64,000 nt of DNA, from the NCBI RefSeq assembly GCF_009618275.1, contig NZ_WIAD01000009.1, positions 61,648-125,647 of the forward strand. The letters run 5' to 3'. The notes below the pieces were generated by a model. The model worked only from the letters and a program-made list of their open reading frames with translations. It was not told where the DNA came from and ran no database searches. The position numbers were made by a program, and so were the translations under genes. Numbering within the stretch: position 1 is the first letter of the stretch; the number at the start of each line of letters is the position of its first letter. Positions 9,155 to 17,500 of the stretch are shown here, one piece after another. The DNA is from Roseimaritima sediminicola. GTDB lineage: Bacteria; Planctomycetota; Planctomycetia; Pirellulales; Pirellulaceae.

Positions 9155-9180
9155 GTAGCTGAAGTCGCCGGACTTTGGAC
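9155..9180. repeat. Dispersed repeat GTAGCTGAAGTCGCC type
   Basis: A 26-base copy of a unit (GTAGCTGAAGTCGCCGGACT followed by TTGGAC) that recurs as an inverted pair at 30833-30912. It sits between a stop codon and a terminator. Confidence 0.7.
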
Positions 9181-9218
9181 CTTCTCGCCGCCTCGATCCA
9201 ATCTTTGGTCATTTGGGC

Positions 9219-9251
9219 GGAGCAATCGATCGATTGCTCCGCTCTTTTTTT
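9219..9251 (+). terminator. Intrinsic terminator
   Basis: A perfect 22-base palindrome (GGAGCAATCGA / TCGATTGCTCC, 9219-9240) is followed by GCTCTTTTTTT. It ends the plus-strand gene 8404-9120. On the minus strand it also lies just past the pdxJ stop, but there it lacks a T tract. Confidence 0.85.
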
Positions 9252-9975
9252 ATACCGCTCGGATCAGGTCCAGGATGCGGCGCATCTCCGCGACCGCTTC
9301 GCGCATCCCCACCATCACGGCTCGCGACACGATGGCGTGACCGATGTTCAGTTCCACCATCTCCGGCAGCGCGGCCACCGGGCGCACGTTGACGTAGTTC
9401 AGGCCGTGACCGGCGTGCAGCCGCATACCGGCGGTGCGGATCTGCTGGCCGGCGGCGGCCAACCGCTGCAGCTGGGCATCCCGCTCGGGCCCCGTAGTGT
9501 TGGCGTAGGGACCGGTGTGCAGTTCCACCGCGTCGACGCCCAGTTCCGCGGCAGCCTCGATCTGGGGCGCTTCGGGATCGAGAAACAGGCTGACCAGAAT
9601 GCCAGCGTCTTTCAGCCGCTTGACCGACCGCTCGACGCGGTCGCGGCCACCGGTCACGTCCAGGCCGCCCTCGGTGGTCACTTCCTGACGGCCTTCCGGT
9701 ACGAGCAAGGCCCAGGTCGGACGGTGCCGGCAAGCGATATCGATCGTGGCTTCATCGCAAGCCAATTCCAGATTGGTTTTTACCGTAACCGTCTTGATCA
9801 ATACCTCGACGTCGCGGTCCTGGATGTGCCGGCGATCCTCGCGAAGGTGGAACGTGATCCCGTCGGCGCCGCCCTGTTCGGCCAGTGCCGCAGCAACGAC
9901 CGGATCCGGCTCGTACGTCCGGCGGGCCTGCCGCACGGTAGCCACATGATCAATATTGACGCCTAACTCGATCAT
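9250..9975 (-). CDS. pdxJ: Pyridoxine 5'-phosphate synthase
   Basis: 241 residues, the usual length for PdxJ. It condenses 1-deoxy-xylulose 5-phosphate with 3-amino-2-oxopropyl phosphate to make pyridoxine 5'-phosphate, the precursor of PLP. The N-terminal signature [15 protein letters not shown] and the [13 protein letters not shown] loop are typical, as is the C-terminal GHAIVSRA phosphate-binding segment. It is the last gene of a minus-strand group after a Nudix protein and a PLP-dependent cysteine desulfurase, with 43 bases to the latter, so cofactor supply and a cofactor user may be co-expressed. Confidence 0.96.
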   Translation of the reverse strand: MIELGVNIDHVATVRQARRTYEPDPVVAAALAEQGGADGITFHLREDRRHIQDRDVEVLIKTVTVKTNLELACDEATIDIACRHRPTWALLVPEGRQEVTTEGGLDVTGGRDRVERSVKRLKDAGILVSLFLDPEAPQIEAAAELGVDAVELHTGPYANTTGPERDAQLQRLAAAGQQIRTAGMRLHAGHGLNYVNVRPVAALPEMVELNIGHAIVSRAVMVGMREAVAEMRRILDLIRAV

Positions 9976-10018
9976 CTTGGTGTTCTCGTCTTACGGTTAT
10001 GGGAGGGGGGAGAGAAGC

Positions 10019-11194
10019 TTAGGACATCATGCTGCGGAGCCGCTGCCAGGAGGCGGCCAGCCGCTCCGCCGCGGCATCGATTTGCGCTTCGGTCGTGGTG
10101 CGTCCGACGCCAAAACGCAGGCTCGAGCGCGCCTCCGCTTCACTGCAACCAAGGGCCAACAGCACGTGGCTCGGTTCCGGTTTCACACTACTGCAGGCCG
10201 AACCGCTGGAACAGGCCACGCTGGGCGTCGCCGCCATCAACGCTTCGCCTTCGACCAACGGAAACCGCACATTTAAATTGCCCGGCAAGCGTCCGGCATC
10301 TAGCGCCGAACCGTTCAGCCGCACGTCGGGTATGGCATCTCGCAGCGCGCTGCACAAACGGTCCCGCAGGGCGGCGATGCGTTTCGCATCCGTTTCCAAG
10401 CTGGCCAAACAGATCTGGAGGGCGTGGCCCATGGCGACGATCCCGGGCACGTTCAAGGTACCGCTGCGCAGACCCTGTTGTTGTCCGCCGCCTTCGACCA
10501 ACGGTCGCAAGCGAATCCGTTTCCCGGTATGCCGGACGTATAAAAAACCGACGCCCATGGGGCCGTAGAATTTGTGCGCCGACCCGCTCAGAAGATCCAC
10601 CTTCACCTGATCCAGCCGGACGGGAACGCGGCCGACCGCCTGTGTGGCATCGCAGTGCAGCAGTGCCCCGCTGTGCTCGCACCGCTGGGCGATCGCCTCC
10701 AGCGGCTGAATCGTACCGATTTCGTTGTTGGCCCACATGATCGAAACCAAGGCCGTCTGGTCGTCGATCTCGGCCAACAATCGCGCCTGGTCCACCTGGC
10801 CGGCTTGGGGATGTCCCTGCGGATAGGGTGGCACGCGGACGACGGTAAACCCTTCGCGGGCCAGGCGAGCCAGAGGGTCCAGCACGGCCGGATGTTCGGT
10901 CGCCGCCGTGACGATCTTGCGTCGGCGTTGGCGGGGATGCAGGCAGACGCCAAACAAGGCCAAGCAGTTGCTCTCGGTGGCGCCGCTGGTGAAGACGAAT
11001 TCCGGGGCGGTGGCCCCCAGGCCGCCGGCCAACTGTTCCGCGGCCGTCTTGACCGCTTCGGCGGCCTCCTGGCCATACACGTGGCCGCTGCTGGCATTGC
11101 CGAATTGCTCGACCAACATCCTCTGCATCGTGGCGGCAACGCGAGCGTCACAGGGGGTGGTGGAATGATGGTCCAGATAAATGCGTTCGGTCAT
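10019..11194 (-). CDS. nifS: Cysteine desulfurase, NifS/IscS type
   Basis: 391 residues. PLP enzyme that removes sulfur from cysteine for Fe-S clusters or tRNA thiolation. The PLP lysine is Lys208 in the SAHKFYGPMG motif; the mobile loop SSGSACSS carries the persulfide cysteine Cys334, a layout typical of the IscS/NifS group rather than SufS. The start MTERIYLDHHSTTP at 11194 matches the family N-terminus; an upstream extension of 34 residues overlaps the Nudix gene and is not protein-like. The upstream Nudix gene stops eight bases before it. No iscU/iscA partner is seen, so the role (Fe-S or thiolation) is open. Confidence 0.93.
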   Translation of the reverse strand: MTERIYLDHHSTTPCDARVAATMQRMLVEQFGNASSGHVYGQEAAEAVKTAAEQLAGGLGATAPEFVFTSGATESNCLALFGVCLHPRQRRRKIVTAATEHPAVLDPLARLAREGFTVVRVPPYPQGHPQAGQVDQARLLAEIDDQTALVSIMWANNEIGTIQPLEAIAQRCEHSGALLHCDATQAVGRVPVRLDQVKVDLLSGSAHKFYGPMGVGFLYVRHTGKRIRLRPLVEGGGQQQGLRSGTLNVPGIVAMGHALQICLASLETDAKRIAALRDRLCSALRDAIPDVRLNGSALDAGRLPGNLNVRFPLVEGEALMAATPSVACSSGSACSSVKPEPSHVLLALGCSEAEARSSLRFGVGRTTTEAQIDAAAERLAASWQRLRSMMS

Positions 11195-11202
11195 CCCAGC
11201 TC

Positions 11203-11811
11203 TTAAAACAGATGGTCCAGACACAGTTGGGACCAGGTCTCCAGGCGTTCGCGCTGGCCTCGCAATTGTTCCACGCCGACAAAGCCAGTATCGCAAATGT
11301 CCTCTTCGTTGGCGACCACGGCCGGCGTTTCGAGAATCAAGCGGTGCACGATGCCCAGGTGCACGGTGCCCACTTCGTTGGAGGGATCGTAGATCAACCC
11401 CACACAGCTCTCCTCGAAGGCCGAATCCAGGCGCACCTCCTCCGCCAGCTCGCGGTGCATTCCCGTGCGGTAGGGATCGCTACCGCCGGCAGCGTCTTCT
11501 TCGCTGATATGCCCACCGATGCCGATGCTCCGCCGGGCGTGCAGCCGCGATTCGCCTTGGCCGCTGCCACGCGTGTAGGCGAAGACCTGTGTGCCGCGCT
11601 GCCGGTCTTCGTACTGCAACACCACGTAAGGGATCAGCTGTTTGAAGGAAGGATCCTGTTCCATTTGGCTGCGCGGCCGAAACGACAGTTCGTCGCTAGC
11701 CAGGATCGCCGGCAGGTAACGCTGGACATCGCTCTGGAAACCTTCGAAGGCCCCCAGCCGCTCGATGGTCGCAGCGGGAATGACCAGGATGTGCTCTTCG
11801 GTACGCGGCAT
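11203..11811 (-). CDS. Nudix-family phosphohydrolase
   Basis: 202 residues. A degenerate but recognisable Nudix box lies in the middle: GGHISEEDAAGG (about residues 98-109) followed by the metal-binding helix HRELAEEVRL with the REXXEE core. Larger than minimal MutT proteins; resembles the predicted phosphoesterase group with an N-terminal extension. Likely hydrolyses a nucleoside diphosphate linked to another group; substrate unknown. First gene of the Nudix-nifS-pdxJ group. The ATG at 11811 is preceded by heptamer repeat beginning only three bases upstream, so no Shine-Dalgarno exists, which is odd and may affect translation. Confidence 0.82.
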   Translation of the reverse strand: MPRTEEHILVIPAATIERLGAFEGFQSDVQRYLPAILASDELSFRPRSQMEQDPSFKQLIPYVVLQYEDRQRGTQVFAYTRGSGQGESRLHARRSIGIGGHISEEDAAGGSDPYRTGMHRELAEEVRLDSAFEESCVGLIYDPSNEVGTVHLGIVHRLILETPAVVANEEDICDTGFVGVEQLRGQRERLETWSQLCLDHLF

Positions 11812-11813
11812 GG

Positions 11814-11959
11814 GGTTGGTTGTTGGTTGTTGGTTGTTGGTTGTTGGTTGTTGGTTGTTGGTTGTTGGTTGTTGGTTGTTGGTTGTTGGTTGTTGGTTGT
11901 TGGTTGTTGGTTGTTGGTTGTTGGTTGTTGGTTGTTGGTTGGTGGTTGGTGGTTGGTGG
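11814..11959. repeat. Heptamer tandem repeat, unit GGTTGTT
   Basis: About 18 perfect 7-base units (to about 11940), then degenerate GGTGGTT-type units. It lies directly upstream of the minus-strand Nudix start codon, replacing the ribosome-binding region. On the coding side it reads as CCAACAA repeats. Confidence 0.95.
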
Positions 11960-11995
11960 GGGGCGAATCTGAGATCTGAAATCTGCTGATTCCGG

Positions 11996-12302
11996 CGGAT
12001 TCTATGTACAACGCGGGGCGGTCAAATGCAGTGTTTTCTCCCCTCTCCCCCGCGGCGCCGCGAGCGTCAGCGAGTGAAGCCGTGGCGGGAGAGGGGCCGG
12101 GGGTGAGGGGGCTCAGGTGCAACGGAATGACTCATAACGTACGATCCCCAGGGCCGTGCGCCGCATCGAGATACGGCCATGGTGCTGCTGCTCTGCATTC
12201 CCCCTCACCCCCGACCCCTCTCCCCCGAAGCCTGGCTCGCTTAGGCTCGCCAGGCTTCGGGGGAGAGGGGAGAAATTTTTTTCTTATCGTACATAGATTC
12301 CG
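11996..12302. mobile_element. Inverted-repeat-bounded intergenic element
   Basis: Bounded by CGGATTCTATGTAC (11996 on) and its inverse CGTACATAGATTCCG (to 12302). The inside holds two GC-rich hairpin units built on CCCCTCTCCC…GGGAGAGGGG (12039-12111 and 12200-12272); the second is a near-perfect palindrome over the GAAGCCTGGC core. A second region with the same boundary sequence is at 59602-59866. There is no coding content, so if mobile it would be non-autonomous (MITE-like). Flanks include AGATCTGAAATCTGCTGATT on the left and CTCAGATCT repeats on the right. Confidence 0.45.
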
Positions 12303-12311
12303 TTAGAGAAA

Positions 12312-12448
12312 ACCTCAAACCTCAAACCTCAAACCTCAAACCTCAAACCTCAAATTTCAAATCTCAAATTTCAAATCTCAAATCTCAAATCTCAAATCTC
12401 AAATCTCAAATCTCAAATCTCAAATCTCAGATCTCAGATCTCAGATCT
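12312..12448. repeat. Evolving heptamer tandem repeat, CCTCAAA to TCTCAGA
   Basis: About nineteen 7-base units in one register whose sequence shifts along the array: CCTCAAA first, then alternating TTTCAAA and TCTCAAA, then TCTCAAA only, then TCTCAGA. It ends 13 bases before the queA stop codon. Confidence 0.93.
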
Positions 12449-12461
12449 TGCCACTGGTTCT

Positions 12462-13547
12462 TTACAAGATCAGCATCGCGTCGCCGTAGCTGTAGAACCG
12501 GTACTCGTTCTCGACGGCTTCGCGGTACGCATTGAGCACTCGTTCGCGTCCGGCAAAGGCGCTGACCAGGACCAGCAGCGAGCTGCGGGGCAGGTGAAAA
12601 TTCGTCAGCAGGCCATCGATGGCTTTGAAGCGGTATCCCGGGCGGATGAACAGGTCGCACATTCCGGTCCAGGGGGCCAGCGAGCCGTCGTCGCCGGCGG
12701 CGGATTCGACCGTCCGGACCGACGTGGTCCCCACGGCGACCCGGCGACCGCCGCGGCGGGGCGTCTCGTTGATGGCTGCGGCCGCGGCCGCTTCGACCTG
12801 TCCCCACTCGGTATGCATTCGGTGCTCCTGCAGGTTTTCGACCGCGATGGGCCGAAACGTGCCGATGCCGACGTGCAGGGTGACTTCGGCGGTGCGGACG
12901 CCTTTTTCGCCCAGCTGTTTCAGCAGCGGCTCGGTAAAGTGCAGGCCGGCCGTGGGGGCGGCGACCGAGCCATCGTGCTGGGCGTAGACGGTCTGGTAGG
13001 ACTGCAGGTCCGCATCGACCATTCGGCCTTCGCGAATGTACGGCGGCAGGGGCACCCAGCCGTAGCGGCCGAGCAGTTCGTTTGCGGTGCCTTCGGCCAG
13101 GGGCTGGACCAACAGGTTGCCGTTCTCGGTGCGGGCCACGACCTTCAGCTCGATGCCGTCGCGGGCGTGGCGGTCCTGCAGCGTCAGCGTTTCGCCTTCC
13201 TGCAGCCGTCCCCGGGTCTTGCTCAGCACTTCCCAAACGCCCACGGCATCGTCGCTGCGTAGGAACAGCCCTTGCCAGCGTCCGCCGGTGCGGGTGCGGT
13301 AGCCCATCAGCCGGGCGGGCACGACGCGGCTGTTGTTCAGGATCAGCGTGTCGTCGGCCCCGAGCAGTTCCGGCAGGTCGCGGATGTAGCGGTGTTGGAT
13401 CGAACCGTCCTGGCGGCTGAGGACCAACAAGCGGGCGTCGGTGCGCACCGCGGCCGGGTCCTGCGCGATGCGTTCGCGAGGCAGTTCGTAGTCGTAGGCC
13501 GAGATCCGCTGATTGGCGTCGATCGACTGGTTATCTTGCTCATTCAT
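12462..13547 (-). CDS. queA: S-adenosylmethionine:tRNA ribosyltransferase-isomerase
   Basis: 361 residues. QueA transfers and isomerises the ribosyl part of SAM onto preQ1-tRNA to form epoxyqueuosine. The N-terminal ISAYDYELPRERIAQDPA and the GRYGWVPLPPYI and HDGSVAAPTAGLHFT segments are highly characteristic, as is FHLPRSSLLVLVSAFAG near the C-terminus. Start chosen at the ATG 13547; two GTG codons lie immediately upstream in frame. It diverges from a glycosyltransferase gene with about 70 bases between. No other queuosine gene is nearby. Confidence 0.96.
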   Translation of the reverse strand: MNEQDNQSIDANQRISAYDYELPRERIAQDPAAVRTDARLLVLSRQDGSIQHRYIRDLPELLGADDTLILNNSRVVPARLMGYRTRTGGRWQGLFLRSDDAVGVWEVLSKTRGRLQEGETLTLQDRHARDGIELKVVARTENGNLLVQPLAEGTANELLGRYGWVPLPPYIREGRMVDADLQSYQTVYAQHDGSVAAPTAGLHFTEPLLKQLGEKGVRTAEVTLHVGIGTFRPIAVENLQEHRMHTEWGQVEAAAAAAINETPRRGGRRVAVGTTSVRTVESAAGDDGSLAPWTGMCDLFIRPGYRFKAIDGLLTNFHLPRSSLLVLVSAFAGRERVLNAYREAVENEYRFYSYGDAMLIL

Positions 13548-13618
13548 CACCACAAACGATACGTTAGACGCGGCGTTTTGGCGACCGGGCCCCCGCTTCT
13601 CACTTTTGCCGCTCTCCG

Positions 13619-14746
13619 ATGCGAATCGACCTGATCATCACCGAACTGCCGATGGGTGGTGCCGAACGTTGTCTGACCGAAGTGGCCATCGGGCTGCACG
13701 GTCGCGGTCACGACGTGCGGGTCCTGGTGTTCGGGCCTCTGCCGCCGCCGCCCCGCGATGGGTTGGTGCAGCGGCTGCGGATCGCCGCGGTGCCTCTGTT
13801 TTCGGCTCAGACGGCCAGCACCTACATGGCGCCGTTGGCCTGGACGCGGATCCGCCGCTTGCTTCGCGAAGATCCACCGGACCTGGTGCAGACGTTCCTG
13901 TTCCACGCCAATGTGCTGGGAACGGCCGCGGCATTGGCCGCCGGGGTGAGTCCCATCGTCGGCGGCGTGCGGGTGGCCCAGCAGCATCCGTGGCGGCTCA
14001 GGATCGAACGGGCCATGGTTCGGCGGATGCAGTGCGTGACCTGCGTCAGCCAGTCGGTGGCTGCGTTTGCCCAGCAACACCTGCGGGTGCCCGCCGCCTC
14101 GCTGCACGTGATTCCCAACGCCGTGGACGTCGAGCGTTTCGCCGGTGCCCAGCGGATCGACTGGCAGATTTTTGATCTCCCCGCCTCGGCTCGCGTCGTG
14201 CTGTTCGTCGGCCGGATGGAGCCGCAGAAAGGGCTGAAGCGATTGTTTGCGGCCGCCCAGCGGTTTCTGCAAAGCGACCCCGAAGCGTTTCTTGTGATGG
14301 TGGGCGACGGCCCCCGCCGCCGCTGGTGCGTCCAGCAGTGCGAGCGGTTGCCCGGTGGCCGAGGACGGGTTCTGCCCTGGCAAGCCGACGTGGCACCGCT
14401 GTTGGCGGCCGCCGAAATGCTGATCCTGAGCAGCCGCTACGAAGGCATGCCCAACGTCGTGCTCGAAGCCATGGCGGCGGGAACCGCGGTGGCGTGCAGC
14501 GAAGTCGAAGGCGTGGCGGAACTGCTGGGTGAAAACAAAACCCGCCAGGTGACCCCGCCGGGCGACGCCGAGGCGCTGGCCAAGAACGTCGCCTGGTTGC
14601 TGGCTCATCCGGGCGAAGCCCGGCGACTGGGCGAGGCCAATCAGCGGCGGGCGGCCGAGCACTATACGATCGAGGCGATGGTCGATCGCTACGAACAGTT
14701 GTATGAAAACGTGCTCGAACAGGCTCGAGACGAAGCGGCGAAGTAA
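13619..14746 (+). CDS. Glycosyltransferase, GT4 family
   Basis: 375 residues with two Rossmann-like halves. The N-terminus (MRIDLIITELPMGGAERCL) has the glycine-rich acceptor-side loop of GT4 enzymes, and the C-terminal half has VLFVGRMEPQKGLKRL and the donor-binding EGMPNVVLEAMAAGTAV with the E-x7-E motif. Probably transfers a sugar from a nucleotide sugar to a lipid or envelope glycan. Cytoplasmic or membrane-associated; no signal peptide. Acceptor and donor cannot be told. It stands 61 bases before a permease gene on the same strand. Confidence 0.9.
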   Translation: MRIDLIITELPMGGAERCLTEVAIGLHGRGHDVRVLVFGPLPPPPRDGLVQRLRIAAVPLFSAQTASTYMAPLAWTRIRRLLREDPPDLVQTFLFHANVLGTAAALAAGVSPIVGGVRVAQQHPWRLRIERAMVRRMQCVTCVSQSVAAFAQQHLRVPAASLHVIPNAVDVERFAGAQRIDWQIFDLPASARVVLFVGRMEPQKGLKRLFAAAQRFLQSDPEAFLVMVGDGPRRRWCVQQCERLPGGRGRVLPWQADVAPLLAAAEMLILSSRYEGMPNVVLEAMAAGTAVACSEVEGVAELLGENKTRQVTPPGDAEALAKNVAWLLAHPGEARRLGEANQRRAAEHYTIEAMVDRYEQLYENVLEQARDEAAK

Positions 14747-14807
14747 CGCCGGGGGAGTGCGAGCACGCCCCATCCCCAGGACTGTGGAAAACGCCTAATC
14801 TGGTCGC

Positions 14808-15566
14808 ATGCTTCCCTGGGAATCCTTACCGTCGCTGTTGTTGATCTTGACGCTGGGCATCTTCATCCAAGCCTCGGCGGGGTTCGCCGCTGGATTGATC
14901 ACGATCCCCTTATTGATCTGGACCGGGTACGGCATTCCGGAAGCCCAAATCGCGCTGTTGGTGGCCACGATCCCGCAGAACCTGAGCGGCGTATGGGCGT
15001 TTCGCCAGCACGTGGCGGTGCGCGATCTCGTGTTTCCGGCGTCGCTGCGTCTGGCAGCCCTGCCGGTGGGAGCGTACCTGTTGATCCGGATGGAGGCGCT
15101 GCCGCAAGCGACCATCAATCAAGTCGTCGGGGCGGTGGTTTTTCTGGTCACGCTGGTGATCATCTTGATGCGTCCGCAGCCTCGCGAGTCGCTGTCGATC
15201 GGCTGGGCCTGGCTGGCGTTCTCCTCGTCGGGTTTCTTGCAGGGCTTGGTGGGCATGGGCGGGCCGATGATGGTCTTGTGGATCCAGGCCCACGACTGGG
15301 ACACGCGGAAGACGCGAGCCTTTCTGTTTTCGATGTACCTGGTCAGCATCCTGCCGGCGATGGGAATCCTGTACCTGTTGTTTGGAGATCGCATCGTTGC
15401 GGCCGGCGTTTCGACGCTGTTGTTGATTCCGTGGTTGCTGGCGGTCACCTGGGCGGGGCTGCATTTGGGAACCTGGCTGGGCCGCCAGAGGTTGCGCGTG
15501 CTGACTTTGGCCCTGCTATTGCTTATCGGTTTGGCGGGAATGCTCGGCCCCGTCCTGCGGCCCTGA
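14808..15566 (+). CDS. TauE/SafE-family membrane permease
   Basis: 252 residues, almost entirely hydrophobic with about eight membrane segments arranged as two similar halves, the hallmark of the TauE/SafE (TSUP) family that exports or imports sulfite, sulfonates and other organic anions. Conserved features include GxxxGFAAGLITIPLL in the first half and GFLQGLVGMGGPMM in the second. The substrate cannot be assigned. Followed by a palindromic repeat cluster that likely ends transcription. Confidence 0.87.
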   Translation: MLPWESLPSLLLILTLGIFIQASAGFAAGLITIPLLIWTGYGIPEAQIALLVATIPQNLSGVWAFRQHVAVRDLVFPASLRLAALPVGAYLLIRMEALPQATINQVVGAVVFLVTLVIILMRPQPRESLSIGWAWLAFSSSGFLQGLVGMGGPMMVLWIQAHDWDTRKTRAFLFSMYLVSILPAMGILYLLFGDRIVAAGVSTLLLIPWLLAVTWAGLHLGTWLGRQRLRVLTLALLLLIGLAGMLGPVLRP

Positions 15567-15641
15567 GCCCGAAGGACGGCATGGGCCCCGCCGGCGGTGT
15601 TAAGCACGTCGGCATGAATCTTTCGGTGAAACCCCGCGACA

Positions 15642-15742
15642 ACACCCTCCCGCGCAGCGGGAGGGTCGGGCTCTTAGGCCCGGGGAGGGCCCTACGAAAA
15701 CTCTCTCCGGGCCTAAGAGCCCGACTCTCCCAGAGGGAGAGT
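15642..15742. repeat. Palindromic dispersed repeat (CGGGCTCTTAGG family), inverted pair
   Basis: A hairpin ACCCTCCCGC…GCGGGAGGGT is followed by CGGGCTCTTAGGCCCGG and, after about 20 bases, its exact inverse CCGGGCCTAAGAGCCCG and a second hairpin ACTCTCCC…GGGAGAGT. Partial copies lie at 37843-37890 and 39604-39649. The copies at 15700 and 39604 are followed by a shared TTGCGACGTG. 15567-15641 and 15743-15853 hold no gene. Confidence 0.85.
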
Positions 15743-15853
15743 AAAGCCGAATGAAATGTTGCGACGTGCTTACCGCCCGTCGATTGATTCGACAGGTCGG
15801 CCGGCCGCGGGGTTCTGTCGAATGGGGGCAAGAGTTGAACTGGGGTATAATTC

Positions 15854-16056
15854 TTCACAGGCTAGAAGCCTATGCCACTGGTTTCACAGGCTAGAAGCCT
15901 ATGCCACTGGTTTCACAGGCTGGAAGCCTATGCCACTGGTTTCACAGGCTGGAAGCCTATGCCACTGGTTTCACAGGCTAGAAGCCTATGCCACTGGTTT
16001 CACAGGCTGGAAGCCTATGCCACTGGTTTCACAGGCTGGAAGCCTATGGGACTGTA
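15854..16056. repeat. 29-bp tandem repeat, seven copies
   Basis: Seven units spaced exactly 29 bases (TTCACAGGCTRGAAGCCTAT core then GCCACTGGT), no spacers; units differ only at one A/G position, and the last diverges at its end. The core AGGCTTCCAGCCT is an interrupted palindrome also found dispersed at 29153-29350, 47232-47262 and 53683-53737. It lies about 110 bases upstream of the alcohol dehydrogenase start. Confidence 0.95.
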
Positions 16057-16167
16057 TCCGCCGACGCGGACTTGTTTTTCTCGGCGGGCCTTGCCTACGC
16101 TGTTAGGGGCCCGCGCTTGCGCCCCTCTCCTGCCCCCCGCCCTCCCAAAACCCTTCGCTCGACGCCG

Positions 16168-17340
16168 ATGCAGCCTTTTGACTTTCAGTTACGTCCGCGG
16201 ATCGTGTTCGGTGAAGGCGTTGTCGAGCGACTGGGGCAACTCGCCCGCCAGCACGATGCGCGGCGTGTGCTGATGGTGTCGGACGAGGGCGTCGTTTCGG
16301 CGGGACATTTTGACGCGGGGCGGCGAGCTCTGGAGGCGGCTGGGGTGGAGGTCCATGCGTTTCATGATTTCGGCGAGAACCCCACGACCGACATGGTCCA
16401 GGCCGGCGTCGCGGTCGCTCGCCGCGTCCAGCCCGATCTGCTGGTCGGCCTGGGCGGGGGCAGCAGCATGGACTGCTGCAAAGGAATCAATTTCGTCTAC
16501 AGCTGCGGCGGCTCGATGCACGATTACCGCGGAGTGGGAAAAGCCACCGCGGACATGCTGCCGATGATCGCCGTGCCCACCACCGCGGGCACCGGCAGCG
16601 AAGCCCAATCATTTGCTCTGATCAGCGATGCCGAGACGCAGGTCAAGATGGCTTGCGGGGATCCGCGAGCCGCCTGCAGTGTGGCGCTGTTGGATCCCGT
16701 CCTGACGCTGACTCAGCCGCCCAAGGTGACCGCCCTGACCGGTATCGACGCGCTTTCGCACGCGGTCGAAACCTACGTCACCAAGCCGCGCAACCCCATG
16801 TCGCTGACGTTCAGCCGCCGAGCGTTCACGTTGCTGTCGGAGGGATTCCCCAAAGTCCTCGACAACCCCGACGATCTCGAAGCCCGTTCTCAGATGCAAC
16901 TGGGCGCCTGCTTGGCCGGGCTGGCCATCGAGACCTCGATGCTCGGAGCCGCGCACGCGGTCGCCAATCCCCTGACCGCTCGGTTCGACATCACGCACGG
17001 TCAAGCCGTGGGCGTAATGTTGCCCCACGTCGTGCGTTTTAATGGCTCGCGGCACGCCCAGTGGTACGCCCAGCTGATGTCCGACCACGACCCCAGCGTG
17101 CCGGCCGAAGAAGCTCCCGACCGGTTGGCGAAGCTGCTGACGCATTTTCTCTCTTTGGCCGGACTGGAGGACTCGCTGGCAAAGCTGGCCGTGACGGCCG
17201 ATGCGATCGACCAACTGTCGGCCGATGCGGCCGGGCAGTGGACCGGAACGTTTAATCCGATTGTGCTGGATGAAGGCAACATCGCCGAACTGTACCGCGC
17301 GGCCCTGAGCGACGTGGCGCAACCGCGACAGCCCTCCTAA
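16168..17340 (+). CDS. Iron-containing alcohol dehydrogenase
   Basis: 390 residues, group III metal-dependent alcohol dehydrogenase. The NAD(P)-binding GLGGGSSMDCCKG and PTTAGTGSEAQS motifs are intact, and the metal ligands are visible as Asp in TGIDALSHAVE with its His, then HAVANPL and the DITHGQAVGVMLPHV histidines. It interconverts an alcohol and aldehyde or ketone; substrate unknown. The ATG at 16168 matches the family N-terminus (MQPFDFQLRPRIVFGEG); upstream in-frame codons translate the 29-bp repeats and are rejected. An adjacent CC-rich region gives no clear ribosome site. Confidence 0.93.
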   Translation: MQPFDFQLRPRIVFGEGVVERLGQLARQHDARRVLMVSDEGVVSAGHFDAGRRALEAAGVEVHAFHDFGENPTTDMVQAGVAVARRVQPDLLVGLGGGSSMDCCKGINFVYSCGGSMHDYRGVGKATADMLPMIAVPTTAGTGSEAQSFALISDAETQVKMACGDPRAACSVALLDPVLTLTQPPKVTALTGIDALSHAVETYVTKPRNPMSLTFSRRAFTLLSEGFPKVLDNPDDLEARSQMQLGACLAGLAIETSMLGAAHAVANPLTARFDITHGQAVGVMLPHVVRFNGSRHAQWYAQLMSDHDPSVPAEEAPDRLAKLLTHFLSLAGLEDSLAKLAVTADAIDQLSADAAGQWTGTFNPIVLDEGNIAELYRAALSDVAQPRQPS

Positions 17341-17500
17341 CGCGCACCGTCGCCGTCGATCGGTTGCTTTTTCGCAACCCTCTGCGTTGCCTTTTCGCAA
17401 CATTCCCCCACCTGCGTGCTAGGTTTCCTTGGGCAAAGTCTGCCCACGTCACTTTGGAAACCCCGTCCCTTCAATGGGACCCTGCGCCCGGTTTGGAACG

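Noticed and set aside
11212..11979. Open frames translating the GGTTGTT array (VGCWLLVVGC repeats)
   Set aside because: Product is only a translation of the heptamer; antisense to the Nudix gene for the rest.
15854..16056. 29-bp repeats as a CRISPR array
   Set aside because: Units are directly contiguous with no unique spacers and no cas genes are near.
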